A DNA stretch of 64,000 nucleotides from Rhynchosporium graminicola (lineage: Eukaryota > Ascomycota > Leotiomycetes > Helotiales > Ploettnerulaceae). The translations under genes were made by a program, and so were the position numbers. Shown here in pieces: positions 47,986-60,756 of this stretch. The notes beneath the pieces are model-generated. The model had not been told where the DNA came from, did not search any database, and saw nothing but the letters and a program-made list of their open reading frames with translations. The stretch is taken from assembly GCA_900074885.1 (NCBI GenBank), contig FJUW01000034.1, positions 250,021-314,020 on the forward strand, in the 5' to 3' direction. The number at the start of each line of letters is the position of its first letter. The first letter of the stretch is position 1.

Positions 47986-50900
47986 CTAATCGGGTTACAT
48001 TAGGACGAGAGTTCCGCAACAATAGTAAGTAAAAGAGCGCATTGTTGAGCAAACAAGGCCGCTAAAGTGAAAGATTCCAGCCCTCTCGAAGGTGAGCGGC
48101 TGATCCACACTCTGGTATCTCCGTGTTTCCAAGCAATATGATAGTGCAGCAATTGTGCAAGGAAGTCTCGAATACGCACCTGTTTTGAGAAGCCATTTTG
48201 ATAAAGGCTGTGCCTCTCGTACAATAGTGGCCAGACAGGCGATTGGTTCTTCAAACTTTCGAGTGCAGCTGAAGTCGCTGCTGCGGGGTATCGTAAAGAA
48301 ATCGTGGAACGTTCTGTACTCGAACAATCAGGTTAGCAGATGTTGAATAGATCCCAAGGACAGGTATGATTGGCAGTACACACATGTCGGGCTTGATTCT
48401 GTGGTACACCAGTGAGTGTTTGGCGTGGATGCGAGATAGGAGACGCTCGAGAGTCCGTCCAGTCACTTGGTTACGCTCAAGGTCGATCAACAACACCGAG
48501 ATGTAGACAAACTCTGGTCAACAGCAGCTGTGAGACTGTATTAATCGAGCTTGATAAGACTGTCAACGTTCGCCGTCGAGGTATCGATAGCGGTGACTTG
48601 TCGCGTCGATGGCGGTCGTTGGCCAGCTCGGGCTTAAGAGACAGAGTTGAGGCTTCGACGTGGGAGGTGCGGCAATAGTGGAGCCCGCGAAATTGGCGCT
48701 AGGGGTAGGGACACGCTAGCCCGTCTAGGTCTCGCCCATCCTTGCCGCTTACAGGCGCTGGGCGGGATCAAAGCCAATCGTGCAAAGCTCCGATGACGCG
48801 ATGGATCTGGCAGTGGAAGTCAATCGTATTTCATTTCAAAGTGGTGGCGTCTGAGTCTAAAGAGACCGAATGCATTGCAAAAAGGCAGGAGATTTGGGCC
48901 GGGGGCTTGGAGATGGAGATAGCAGGATTGCTACGAAATGCCCTCGTGATTGATTGCCTAAGGTGCTAAGGGAAGGTAAGGTCAGGTGCGGTACGGTAAG
49001 GTCAGACAACTAACATCTGCTCCGGCCCGGTAGCGAGAAGAAGGACAACACTTACGGGGGAAGTTGATATCGCATCGGTGCGGTGGATATGAGATACCCA
49101 CCTACCTACGCGGCTATGGAGTGTACGAGTACTACGAAGTACTTTAAAACTGCTAGCTAGGAAGTCAAATGTGCAGCTCAAATTTCCTTTTCCATAAGGT
49201 GGAGTTGTAAACCGGTAGCAAAAGCAAGAGCAAAAGTGTCCAGGACGGACCTTCCTTCACCTTTGAGTGGATGTCCTGACTCCACTCATATTATATGATG
49301 AACTTCAGATAATCCATAGCAGAGCTTCTATCGCGGGCTTACCAAAGGTCTTTCTTGGACTTTGGAGGACTCACTCTCTATACTAGCTCGTTCTGCTAGG
49401 TAACCGCACCGTACTCTTCCGTCCAGCACATAATCGATAATGCTTCGCCGTCTCAGTATCAGCCGAATTTAATACGATCTAACTATAACTATCTGGCCTC
49501 ACAGGCTTGGTTACAGCCGGCGGCGGCTAACTTATGCATGGCCCCTCGAAAAGGTTTCAGCGAGTGAGTTTGAGGCTGGTGGTAATTTACGAGGTCCTCC
49601 CTTCCCTTTCCTTCCCTTTCCTTCCCTTCCCTTCCCGCCCGTCTACCGTCTATCGCCTAATCGACGATTAGCTTGAACTTGACTTGCCATCTTCATAGGT
49701 ATCCACACCCCATGCCAACCTCACGTGCAGATTCTCTGCCAATCCCTCAACCTCAATCTCAATCTCAGCCTCAATAATCATCCATGCCTTACTATAGAAT
49801 TAAAAGCACAATCAGTATCAAATCCTCCATACTGGCAACCCCACCCGTCTCCAGATCTCCATGCCGCTTAGCCAAACGGTATCGCATCAAGTCAAATCAC
49901 AAGCTCTCAGCCAGTCCCTTGAAACATCGGTCGCCAGACTCTCTCTCAGGCACGCGGGCGCTTCTCGAAACCTGAGGACCTGAACTGCCGTTTCCAATGG
50001 GCGGAGACGGCGTCGCAGCCTTGACCGAGCACGGATGGAAGATGTTTTCTTCCCTTTTCCAACTCGTGTTCTCTGCATCCTCCCGCTTCCTGGGTGCATC
50101 GCACCAACGAACGCATCATGGATCATGGATGACTGCATGGCTTTTTGCTTTTTGTCTTCCCCCGGCTCAGCGCCTTGTGTCTCTGGCTTATGTCTAGTAG
50201 TGCCGTGATCGCTGTTTTTGCTTTCCTTCTGGAACTCTTTTGATAAGCTTTCATCCAAGATATGCCAAGGTGGTCCTTGCAAGCATGTCCACGTGACCAT
50301 GTTCCAGAATTCTCTAGTCCGGACACTGCTCTGGTACATGCAAAACTTCTTCTATCACAAATACCATTTTGTGTCTTTCGTTATCGTGAATTTGTTTTAT
50401 GCCAGACTTTCTCAGACTTTCTGTGGTCATCTTCACAGCATGTCAAGGAGCGAGATCTGCCTAGACACAGGAAGTGTTTCCCGGGATACGCGAAGGTACC
50501 GAAGGCCAACATCTTACCCAAATATCGGATTGCCAAAGATATAACCCGTCTTCCAACAATTTCTAAATCAAGGTACCGGTCAGCACAGTATGCAATATAC
50601 ACTGCTTCGATTCGCTGCAAATACTTCTAGAAGAATATGACAGCTCGCATCTAGACTTCGAGCCCAATGGAGTGACATGCCTCAAGTCCGAAGTATGGCG
50701 CTTCCTCCCGAGGTCGTACAACATATCAATAGTCTCCTGCCAGACTACAGCCAGTATCGTGCAGTGTAATGAGACCCATCGGTCTGTCTACGTGGTTGAC
50801 TACAGCTGTCATTCCCCCAGCGGCTGTCCCACCTGGTATTCAGTCTCTACTAAGCCCAGTCGTTGAACCTTAATTTTCTACTCAACCGCCAACAGGTACT

Positions 50901-52248
50901 GTATCATTGGGAAGCCTTGACCCGATATCGAGATTCAAACACAACCTCTACAGGACAGCATATTTGCCTCTCCTCTGTCTGCCTTCTGAACTGACTGAAA
51001 ATTTTCTTTGGTTGGCAAACAGTTCCCAAGGATAGGGAAGTACCAGACATCAGTCATTTCTAACATATCTAGATATGATACCTGTTCGACTCTACAGTAT
51101 TCTCCTGCATGTCAATTGAAGGGCGTCGCCTGAAATGATATGAATGTCTCAGTTGAAATTTCGGAAGTTCTCAGAAGAAACCTCACGGCAAAACATCGTA
51201 AAGCTCGCTATATACTCATATCTCTCCAAAATGCCAATAATTGTCCATGAATATTTCGTAGCAGGTAGGCTGTTCGAAAGGCTGTCGCTTCGTAACCTCA
51301 GTTGAGCAGTACAGTAGGCGTGGGCACTTCGCGAGATCTACAAGTCTTAATGCTTACTTATTCAACTTATCTACAGTAGTTGAGATCTAGTTGAGAATGT
51401 ACTTTGATGTGATTTGACGTTTCATCCCCATTTCAAGCTCGCAGGGCGCAAGCTCTACTCAACCCCTCGTGAAGTTCTGACGATCGCGCCAAGCCTAACC
51501 CCATCTGACATGTCGACATCGTTGGTACTAGTGCAGGACCCCTGATCTTCAACACGTGGGGCGGACAGACCACTTTAAGGATATATATTCAAGTGATCCT
51601 GAAAAGAGTCTCCCTTTACAACGAATTCAAATACGAATTCTTTAGAACCAAAGAATATGATATAATCGAAAATTTCTCTGGTGAATATCCTTATATCGAG
51701 GTTAACATGCAACTAGGTATGTATATGTATATACCTATCTTAACAAGTAGTCAAAATCGGTGATCAAGGATACATATCTCACATCATTTTAATTCAACCT
51801 TACAAGGAATGAAATAATGAAATGATAGAACATCGACGAAAAGTTATCTCAGCCGTTTCTGCTTTCAGATGTAAAAATCGTTGTTCCTTTCCATCACGAT
51901 CGACCCGAATCTTTGGTTCAGCAAGCGCGGCGAACAGGGGTCGATCGCATCAAGACCTACAGGATCGACCTCGGCTCATCTGTGGCGAAGCTATATCGCC
52001 CCACATGCCTTCGTAATCGTTGCTTCGATCCACGCCCTCGGGAGCTTTTCATTTTAAACATTACAATCGGACACCATACTCTCTTTCTCTTCTCTCGAGC
52101 GATATCGTGAAAGTCGAGCACGATCCAGATTCAGGGATAGCTCAAGAAACGAGTCGTCGTCCCGAGTCGAACTCAACCAAAGAGTGATTCGGACGAGAGT
52201 TCAAAGTCGGGTTTCGATAGGAAGAGAAGAGACGGAAGGAAATACAAT
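47986..52248. other. Gene-free stretch, 4.3 kb
   Basis: The first 500-900 bases should hold the CLA4 5' UTR, any missed first exon, and its promoter. Further on there are only short frames. Repeats: GGTAAGGTCAG-like units near 48975-49003 and a CCTTT/CCCTT tract at 49596-49636. The minus frame 49887-50339 is basic and low in structure and is not called. The last 450 bases are the hydrolase promoter. Confidence 0.45.
49596..49636. repeat. Pyrimidine-rich (CCTTTCCTTC)n tract
   Basis: Imperfect tandem units of TTCCC/TTTCC over about 40 bases. Confidence 0.7.
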
Positions 52249-54011
52249 ATGGCGGCTATCAAGAAAGCAGATCCCAAGAGTGGGAGTCGAGGCTCCTCGT
52301 ATCATTCTCAGCAAGCTACTATTGCGGACTTGTCCGTCCTGGAGAAATTGGATCTCTTGCCTGCGGCCATCAGTACCCGTACGTTACTCTCCTACTCAAG
52401 GAACATCTCCTTCTCATCTCAATTCCCATACCTATCATTTGCCAGAAAACAACCCAGGATAGCCAAATCAGAGTCTTTAATTCAAATTCCTTTCCAGGTA
52501 ATTGTGGTAGCGATATTTGTGTTTGAAAGACACTTTTACTGAGTTTGTCACAGTGACATCTACGGTCCTCTCACTCTTCACTGGTGTATGGAAAGCGAAA
52601 GACAGGAGACCACGGACCTACTTTCGGTTTGTAGCGCTTACCGGACTGCGAACATTCGTTGCGAGGACGACTACAAGACAGCAGCAGTAAGTTTTACTCT
52701 CGTCACGTGCTTGTCGTGTCTATTAATGCTTTCACTACTATTGCCGTTCTCGCGTCATTCGGCTGGCAGAATTCCGTCAAGTGGAAATATCATTGAGGAA
52801 GGAAATGTGTCTGGCGCACATATGACCCTTTAATTGAAAGCTAGTGCAACATGTCACGCTGGAGCCTGCATATCACAAACGTGAAACGTCGGCAACACGC
52901 TTACTGACAATGAAACAGCTACATATCTCCACCTACCGATGATGCCTACGAGCATGTCTGTAAACGCAGAGGCCAAACTCCAAAGAGTGAAACTCTCCAT
53001 GATGGGACGCGAGCACACTGGGTTGGAGACAGCAACGCTGAGAAGATTGTTCTGAATTTCCATGGTGAGTCTCTAGCCTAGAGCGCTCTGCTAGCCGTAC
53101 CCGGGCGATTCTGTACAGAAGAACTGCCATGACGGCAAGAATGACAATTGAAAATTCTGGCGCCAAGGAAAAGGATATCTCGATACTGACAACTTTCTTT
53201 CAGGAGGTGGATACGTCCTACCAGCCTCAGACCATATGTTCGAATTCATGTTCCAGGCCGTAGACGTTCTGAACAAGAAAGGCAAGAACGTAGCCTGCCT
53301 GTTCATGGCATATGGTAAACACCTTGCCCTGCTACCCAACCATTAAATAATCTAACAACCACAGACCTCGCTCCCGGCGCCCAATACCCACGCCAACTCC
53401 AACAAGCCTCCTCCCTAATAAACCACCTAATCCATACCCTCCATCTCTCTCCCTCAAACATAATCATCACAGGCGACTCCGCCGGCGCGAACCTAGCCCT
53501 CTCTCTACTCTCCCACATCTCACACCCTCACTGCGATCCCTCCATCCCACGCGTTTCAATTCCCTCCCCATTCCTAGGATTAGTGTTAATCTCGCCCTGG
53601 GTATCCTTCGACACCAGCCTTCCCTCCTTCCAAGAAAACGAGTTTAAAGACTGCGTCTCCACACCCGGCGGCAAACTCTGGTCCTCCGCATTCCTGAACT
53701 GTCCCTGGCCGCACGAAGGCGCAAAGGACAATTACAACGAAGCTGCACAGGCGCCAGCGGAGTGGTGGTCAGGCCTTCTAGTCAAGGATATCTGCGTCCT
53801 GTGCGGTAGTGATGAAGTGCTAAGAGATGGCATTGCGGAGTTTGAGAAGAAATTGAGGAAGGGTGTGGGGAGCGATGTCGGCGTTGATGTGCATGTGCTG
53901 AAGGGAGAGTATCATGATCAGCCGAATATCGATCTACAGTTGGGGTATAAGGAGAAAGATGAGGGCGAGACGGCGAAGATGGTCAAGAGTTGGATTGCTA
54001 GTAAATTGTGA
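52249..54011 (+). CDS. Alpha/beta hydrolase, HSL-type esterase/lipase
   Basis: Five exons, 52249-52378, 52554-52686, 52919-53064, 53204-53314 and 53365-54011, all in frame, give 388 residues. The oxyanion motif HGGGYV lies at about 136-141 (split by an intron), the nucleophile in GDSAGA has Ser about 212, the acid is probably Asp about 323 in VLCGSDEVL, and His about 357 is in GEYHDQPNI. The N-terminal 90 residues contain a hydrophobic segment (TSTVLSLFTGVWKAK) before a basic patch, perhaps membrane-associated. The order places it in the hormone-sensitive-lipase group (alpha/beta hydrolase fold 3). The substrate is unknown; neighbours do not suggest a pathway. There is no cleavable signal peptide. 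Confidence 0.9.
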
Positions 54012-55412
54012 GGGCTGTCGTGCTCGATAGTGGTAGAAAGTCGATCGAGATCTCACACAAGTTCACAAGTACTTCGTGCGCTCTTTTTAGGAATTCCGCT
54101 GAGAAAGAAGGACAGAAGAACCGGACGTGCTATTGTATTGATATAAGGATGTCATTTCACGGATTTATCAAGCTTAGTCATACTCAAATGAATGATGCAA
54201 CAAACAACGAAGAGCAGATAAGCAAACTTCAGCCCGACAGTCAGTGAAAATAAATTCCAACACAATCTGTCAATCGAAATCTCACCACTCGTGCCTTCGA
54301 TAATTGCCCTCCAGTAGGTGACAGCCTTCAAAATACAGCACGTGACACTAAGAAGGATGAGTAACGATTTCAATATATCCTCAGTACTGGAATAAGTGTT
54401 TGGACATGATCTGTTAAATAGGCTTGTACGTAAGGTAACACGGGTGCGTGAATTTGAGGGATTGGGGTAATACTACTACTCTCCTTGATCAATTCGGTTA
54501 TCTCCACCTGTATTAGCAGCTCGCTTTGTCTTGTTCACTCTAGCGTATCTATTTCTATCAGCGGGTATTGGCGCAGGAGCTTACCTGCCTGTTGGGCTAC
54601 CGGAATTGTACTCTGATGCATTATATAGTGCTTGCTATATTGTGTATATAAGCCCTTAGCCGGATACGTCCCATGCCTCTAGGGGGCCTTCAGGACAGTA
54701 CACCTACAGAGTACCTTGGATACGAACACGAATATCGCAACTACAAAAGGAGATTCTGGTATTAATTCTCTTTATAGTAACACAGACGACATCTTAGCGC
54801 AGAATACAGCTCTACGCGCCGAAATAGCAACAGAAGAAGCACGTGTTCTAGCAGAGACTATTACAGAAAACGCAGCTTTGTAGTACCGCCTCTAAGAGCC
54901 TCGTCAAGCTCACCTGAACCCGAACGCTTAAAACACATCTCGTGGTACTGAAAATAGCTAGGAAAATATTTCTGATCAATCGATATTTTTTGGTGTTTTG
55001 GATTTCACCTTGGGGGGGACGGAGGGGTGGGGGCAGTATATGTGCCGCTCGACTATCATCATCGTCACCTGTATAGTAGTAATCTAAATATATTGCTTCT
55101 CCTCCTGCCTCTCTTGCCAAAACCTCCCAAAGTGTCAATAGCCTCATATCAGGCAAGAACCTTGTGTTTTCTTCCTTTATAGTTAATATGAGATATCATA
55201 AACAAGGCACGTGTTGAGGTAAGTCGAGAAGAGCATGGGAGCCAGTCGACCCATTAATACTTTACCGAGATTGCGCCCATGGAGCTAAACTTAACCCACG
55301 TGTTGAACCCACCCCATCTTAATAAGAGCTTCACCTCCACGCACTCTTTCCCATATCATACACTCTTCAAAACGAAACTTGAAAGCACAGACGAATCATA
55401 TCAGCTTTGATC
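54012..55412. other. Intergenic with possible transposase remnant
   Basis: Positions 54740-54883 translate in one frame as an Ala/Glu-rich coiled-coil (ILAQNTALRAEIATEEARVL) ending in TAG, as found at the C-terminus of fungal DDE transposases. The rest is AT-rich with no gene. Confidence 0.35.
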
Positions 55413-56818
55413 ATGGCGTGTATTGACTCTCTTCACCAGTACGACGACGAGAGCTTTGCTCTACAGCTTCAACTCGAAGAAATTGAAGCTCAGCGAGAGT
55501 CTCAGACCGGCAAGTGGGCTGAGAACAATCCTCCGGACTTTGCTCTAGCTTTCGATGATTTTGAGAATGAATTGTAGAAAGCCCTCCTTCTGGTTGAGGA
55601 CTTGAAGTTCGCTCACAGTATTGCCAAGGCTGTTGTGTCTGATGCTGTGGCTATCGAAGAGTCGGGAGTCGAGGAGGCACAGGCACAGTCACTTGAGGAT
55701 CGAGGCTTTGCCCGGAGCTTGAACGAAGATGAAAATCTCCCAATCTAAGAAGCTATCGGTCTGCCGAAGATGTCTCGTTTTGGATCGGATCTGGGTGACT
55801 GGGACTTTGTTTTGCGAGCCACGGAAGCTTCGACTTTCAGTACTGTGTCCGACGGCACTGTTGAGGGTCTATCGACGGATTACACTCTCTGCCAAAGGGC
55901 TGTCCTTGAGCATCTGCCACAGCTTAAAGTGGATTGCAGTGTCTGTGGAGACGCCTTTCATCCTCATGCCACCGTATGCTTAGCATGTAATGATGTCTAT
56001 TGCAAGCCTTGCCTCAAGTCCTTCTTCATGCGCGTTACCAAGGACGAAAGCCTTTTTCCACCGAAATGCCACCGCCAGGCAATTGATATCTCTACCATCG
56101 AGACAGACTTTTCAGTCGAGGAACTGAAGACTTACCGAGATGCGGAGCAGGAATTTACAAGCACAAACAGGGTCTACTGCGCTGACCCGGAGTGCGCCAA
56201 ATTCATAATTATGACGCAGCGAGCTATGGACCGTGCTTCTTGTGAGAACTGTGGTACTTCGACTTGCATGCACTGTAAAGCACCTGCACATGACGGATGG
56301 TGTCCTGTAGATGAAAGAAAAGAGACTCTCCTCAAATTTGCGGATAAGCAAGGTTGGAAAGCTTGTTTTGGCTGCGGTGAGTTGGTGTTTCGATGGGAGG
56401 GCTGTGACCACATGACGTGAGTGTTGCCTGTTACTGCTCGTTGTATGGGTACAAGCTAATCCATAATCACAGCTGTAGATGTGGTGCGAAATTCTGCTAC
56501 AGATGCGGCGTGAAGTGGAAGGACTGCTCGTGTGACGATTGGGTCGTGGAACTACGTGATCGAAGAGCTGAGCAAATTGTTGACAGAGAGGCTCGAGGGC
56601 TCATGGCTCCTGCTGTTCGACAACAACGAGTGGTGGCTATGGCACACGAATTACAAACGAATCATGGGTGCGATCATAGCGGCAAGTTCACGAGATTAGA
56701 GGGATCGCGTCGTGGCAAGGTCTGCGAGATGTGTGGCGCCAGACATCACAAGTATATCTTGTCCTGCAAGCGTTGCCATATGCTAGCCTGCGAAGATTGT
56801 CGACGCCACAGACTTTGA
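55413..56818 (+). CDS. RBR-type E3 ubiquitin ligase, 5' part carrying two in-frame stop codons
   Basis: An open frame begins at the ATG at 55413 but holds TAG at 55575-55577 and TAA at 55746-55748; both are one C-to-T change from Gln codons. From the ATG at 55770 the frame is intact, with exons 55770-56416 and 56473-56818 giving 330 residues. RING1 is CSVCGDAFHPHATVCLACND and YCKPCL. The in-between-RING starts near YCADPECAKF and includes CENCGTSTCMHCKAPAHDGW. RING2 starts CFGCGELVFRWEGCDHMTCR and continues CGAKFCYRCG, with the catalytic-type Cys in CDHMTCRCGAKF. A further Cys-rich C-terminal part carries CEMCGARHHKYILSCKRCH. RBR ligases transfer ubiquitin via a thioester. The coding-like N-terminal 118 codons before 55770 would be lost if translation starts there. 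Confidence 0.72.
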
Positions 56819-58361
56819 GTTTCCTAATATCTCGCCATCAAAAGGCAGATAGTCTCTATCCGCACTGCATTATGTATGGAAGGGAAGATACGAGAATGTT
56901 TGTCGAGGACTTCGGGTTGCAAATGTTACGTCGATTTACCAAATAACAAATGCTCGTCAAAATATCATCCTGATTCGTACAACTCTGCAATAACGCCAAC
57001 AAATTTGCAAGCCTGAGACATATCTGCAATAGGCCGATCAACAGTTATCCTCTGTCTTATATGGCTGGTTCATCAGTCGAAACCGAATTTTAAATTTCCA
57101 TCATCGTCGACTGAAATGACAAAAATTGAGAGGTTTTGAATTCCATAATCTTTTTTGGGAGATTTAAATGGTTTTGTCAGTTCAACTAGACTCAATGTTC
57201 AATCCCTCTCTTCTTCAAAAATGGGAAGATGTGACTTCATCATAATAGTGCAGATCCACTTGAATAATCTGAAAATTTCGTGCGACATTTTCGTGATTGT
57301 TTTGTTGCTATTCGCTTAGGACTTGGGCAACCCTAGCGGAATAATAACATCACTCGATGCGCCAAAATAAGAACATATTCTACACTCGAAGTTTAATTGA
57401 TCTCTAGGAAGGTGGATATCGCTATAGACTAGCATATCAAACTATCAAACGTGAATCCTTCTCATCAATTCCTCAACTTCCTCGCTTCGAAACCCTCCCT
57501 GTAAAAAAAACCGGACAAATCCAAGAGTTTCAAAAAAACAAAAAAAAGAAACCGGCAAAAAAGACAAAACTTTCTGCCCATCACACCCTTTTACAGGTGT
57601 GACAGGATATCCTTACTGAAAGCCAAAGGGCGAAACCTTTTAATCCCTAACCACTGAGGTGAGAATCCCAAGAGATGATGCTACCACTTTCTCCTTGGGA
57701 CACCGTTCAATTACCGCGGTAACCATTGGCTAATAGATAGAATCGTGGAGAAATTACCGCTCCGAGCATGATATTGCGAAGTTGGGATGCATTTTCATTG
57801 AAGTGATGATCACGGTTACGCCATGACGGACAACTACCTGTGTATTGGATGGTGTGGGATTGCGGTATTTTGGTATATCAGGGTTGGGAATTGGTGTTTT
57901 GGTGGGGGTGGTGAAGCGAGGTGGTGGGTGGGATTTTCTGGGGCGACGAGACGGTGTGGTTGTGATGGGAGCAGTGCGACAGGAGAGGAGACAGGAGAAC
58001 TGCGCGATAGATGGGCTGTAGCATCTTTTCCAATGTTATTGACACGTCTTATCTCATGGTAAACGACGTTATCCCAGTATAGATTTGGTTCACAGAGTGA
58101 GTCGACTACTACTTCTTCAAAACAAAGAAAGAGAGGGGGATCCATTTCAAAATTTCATTTATACAGACGGCCCTGCCTCCCTACTGTAAGCCAGAACCAC
58201 AGCCTCTGCTAAAGATCTCATTATTCTCACGTACATGATTTTACATCCAACTTTTACGAAACGATCATCAGCCTCGAAGCTGACCATCGCAGACTCAGTC
58301 GACCAGCATTTGAATTAGATCCCAAATTTGATCTCCAATAGCATATCTACAATTTACTCTT
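56819..58361. other. Intergenic, 1.5 kb
   Basis: No supported gene. A-rich runs occur near 57500-57565. A minus frame at 57834-58145 is Pro/His-rich and not gene-like. Confidence 0.45.
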
Positions 58362-59830
58362 CTAAGAATTCATGCCCGCTGCGTTTGGCAGGCTCTCAAT
58401 ACTATCCCTCGTAATCTGATCCACACTCTGAAAGCCCGCAACGTTCATCAAGATGTCGAAATCAGCGAGTAAGCTCTTCATAACGTGACGAATGCCCAGC
58501 TCGCCCTTGATGCTGAGACCCCAAACCCAAAGACAGCCTACGAAGACGAATTTCGCGCCGAGAGCGAGGGCTTTGAGAACGTTTGATGCGGAGCGGACGC
58601 CGGAGTCGAACATGATGTATGTTTTTTCGCCGACCGCTAATTTTGAAATTAGAATCAACCCATCAATTGGATGAAACGCGAAAGCATTGGGGACCGAGAT
58701 ATGGGAACAGGACACATACCAGCAACGATCTTCTCCAACGCATCCAAACCCGCAATCGCACCATCAACCTGCTGTCCAGCATGATTACTAAACACGATCC
58801 CATCCACGCCCAACTCAACACACTTCTTCGCATCTTCCACTCTGTATCACTTTCAAATAGAACGGTTTCCCACGACTAATCTCCCTCCACTGCTCTATCA
58901 ACCACGGCATCTTCTCCCAGCTCCACGCACGTCGATGCCATACATCATCTATCCACATCGCACCTGCTTCATTCGGCTGCTTCTTGGGATCAATACCCAC
59001 CTCGTTCAACCGCTTCTGGAAAACGGAGTCTGAAAGGCCAAGGTCAGCTCCCGTCCCGTGGTAGAATGCGAAGTTTGATTCTGCTGCGTCGTGATGGCGC
59101 CACGTGAGTTGCCAGGTGTCAAGCGTGAGCATACACGCTGTGAACCCACTATCATGCGCTCTCTTCAACAAAGAGATCGTCAACCCATTCATCATGCGGC
59201 ATACAACTGAAAGAATCTTGGTCCGGCACCATTAGCTTCGCCAACTCCTTCGATGGTAGTAGAGCCTGCAGTCGAGAGACAATAAGGTAGATTCAGCTGT
59301 TTGGCTACTTTAGCAACAGGAAGCTCGCCAAGAGGATGGTAGATCTTGTTAATGCCGATAGGAGCGAAGCCAATTGGTGCACTGACTTTGAGCCCGAAGA
59401 TCGTGGTTGCGGTGTCACGCTCGTTGGTGTCGACGAGCATTCGAGGGATGATTCTGTGGCGGTAGAATGCTCGTCCGTTTGCCAGATGGGTGTAAGATTG
59501 GCCTGTGTTGGACGAGGCGTAGTACATGGAGAATTTTAGTATATGATGATGAGACTTCAAAATGTAGTGTGTAGACTCTTACCATCCTCCAATTGTCAGA
59601 CTTCTCTTTGCAAGGTCTTCTAGATCTCCAGGCTCGGTGCTCAAAGGCGGGATTTCTCCTTTGTTATCTTTCCAGAATAGCTCGCGTTGATAGAGACCCC
59701 ATTGAGGGGTGCTTCTACTTTTGATATTGGGATTATTGGGGTCAGAAATTTTGACAGCTACATCATGTGGATGGCTTGAACTATGAGTATGTTGGAATTA
59801 ATTGAATACGTTTGCCAGAGAGGAATTTCA
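58362..59830 (-). pseudogene. FMN-dependent alpha-hydroxy-acid dehydrogenase (lactate oxidase type), frameshifted
   Basis: Pieces read in order on the minus strand: VAVKISDPNNPNIKSRS to DLAKRSLTIGG (about 59780-59585), then YYASSNTGQSYTHLANGRAF to AGPRFFQLY, then LTISLLKRAHDSGFTACMLT to GKPFYLKVIQS. Next is EDAKKCVELGVDGIVFSNHA to ALEKIVA, a normal 65-base intron, and VGEKTYIMFDSGVRSASNVL to the stop at 58362. Between them are frame breaks: two small indels near 59190-59215 and a two-base loss near 58842. The intron acceptor expected before YYASSN reads AT instead of AG. No ATG precedes the N-terminus. The active-site motif is SNHAGQQVD where the family has SNHGGRQxD, so the substrate-binding Arg is replaced. 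Family enzymes oxidise L-lactate or related 2-hydroxy acids with FMN. Confidence 0.75.
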
Positions 59831-60756
59831 TTGATATAGGCAGCTTCATCCGCCGAGTATGGTAATTTGACTTAGCTTGACCTACAGTATTTGTATTACT
59901 ATACTGCTATCATGCCGGTTCTGATGTCGCGTTAGATCAATCGGCAACTTCGCCGAACTATCAAGGCGCGTGAGTATCACCTGATTTGTTTCAAGCCATG
60001 GCGTGTTTGCAAGTAGCGTACAGAGGGCTAGAAGCTCAAGGATGGCTGGGCAGTGCGTTCATTTTGCCATGGGTTATTATATAAGTTTTCCCCTAAGATT
60101 GAGAAATTTGCATCACCAGGAACCCCTTATTCCCAGCATCCTGCAAGATATCCAGAAATGGACATGCATCGCTCTGCACAGCAACTGTATCGTAAAGATC
60201 CAAAGCCGGAGTAAAACAATCAAGCCCACCTGGCTCTGCTAGAAGTACATGGTGATCCCAAGTGGCAAAGAGTAATATCCAGCGTCAATGAGCAAGGACT
60301 AATGTTTTGCGTGTATCGACCCTTCGAACATAGCAGGTAGGAGACATTCAATCTACCCACGACCTCATAAATTTTCAGGCCCCGAGCATCTTTTCTGTTG
60401 TCCTTTGATACCCAATTGACATGGCTTGCGAACGGCCAAGGTGCATTAACCAAGTCCCGTTTGCATTGCGGTCATTCACTCTGGAAGGTATGGCTCGGAG
60501 GTGGATTCTCGAAGGGTAAAAAGTGATTGAAGGCGTCATCGTGAAGTCGAGGCGGGTAACATGAGCCAGAGGAAGTTCCGAAAGGTCTCCAACAGAAAGT
60601 CCCCAAACGTTAAAGGCCAAACTTCTCACGAATCCACGTGATGACTAGATAACTTCACGACTTCCCCTGCCCATTTTCCGCCACCCTCTTGCTCTCTCTC
60701 TCCCTCCTAATACTTACCCTCATATGATCCTCCACCACCAATCGCTCCAAGGGCTT
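59831..60756. other. Intergenic
   Basis: No supported gene between two minus-strand genes. Confidence 0.45.

Noticed and set aside
49887..50339. Minus-strand basic frame of 150 codons
   Set aside because: Arg/Lys/Ser-rich and low in hydrophobic core; likely chance frame in a gene-free stretch.
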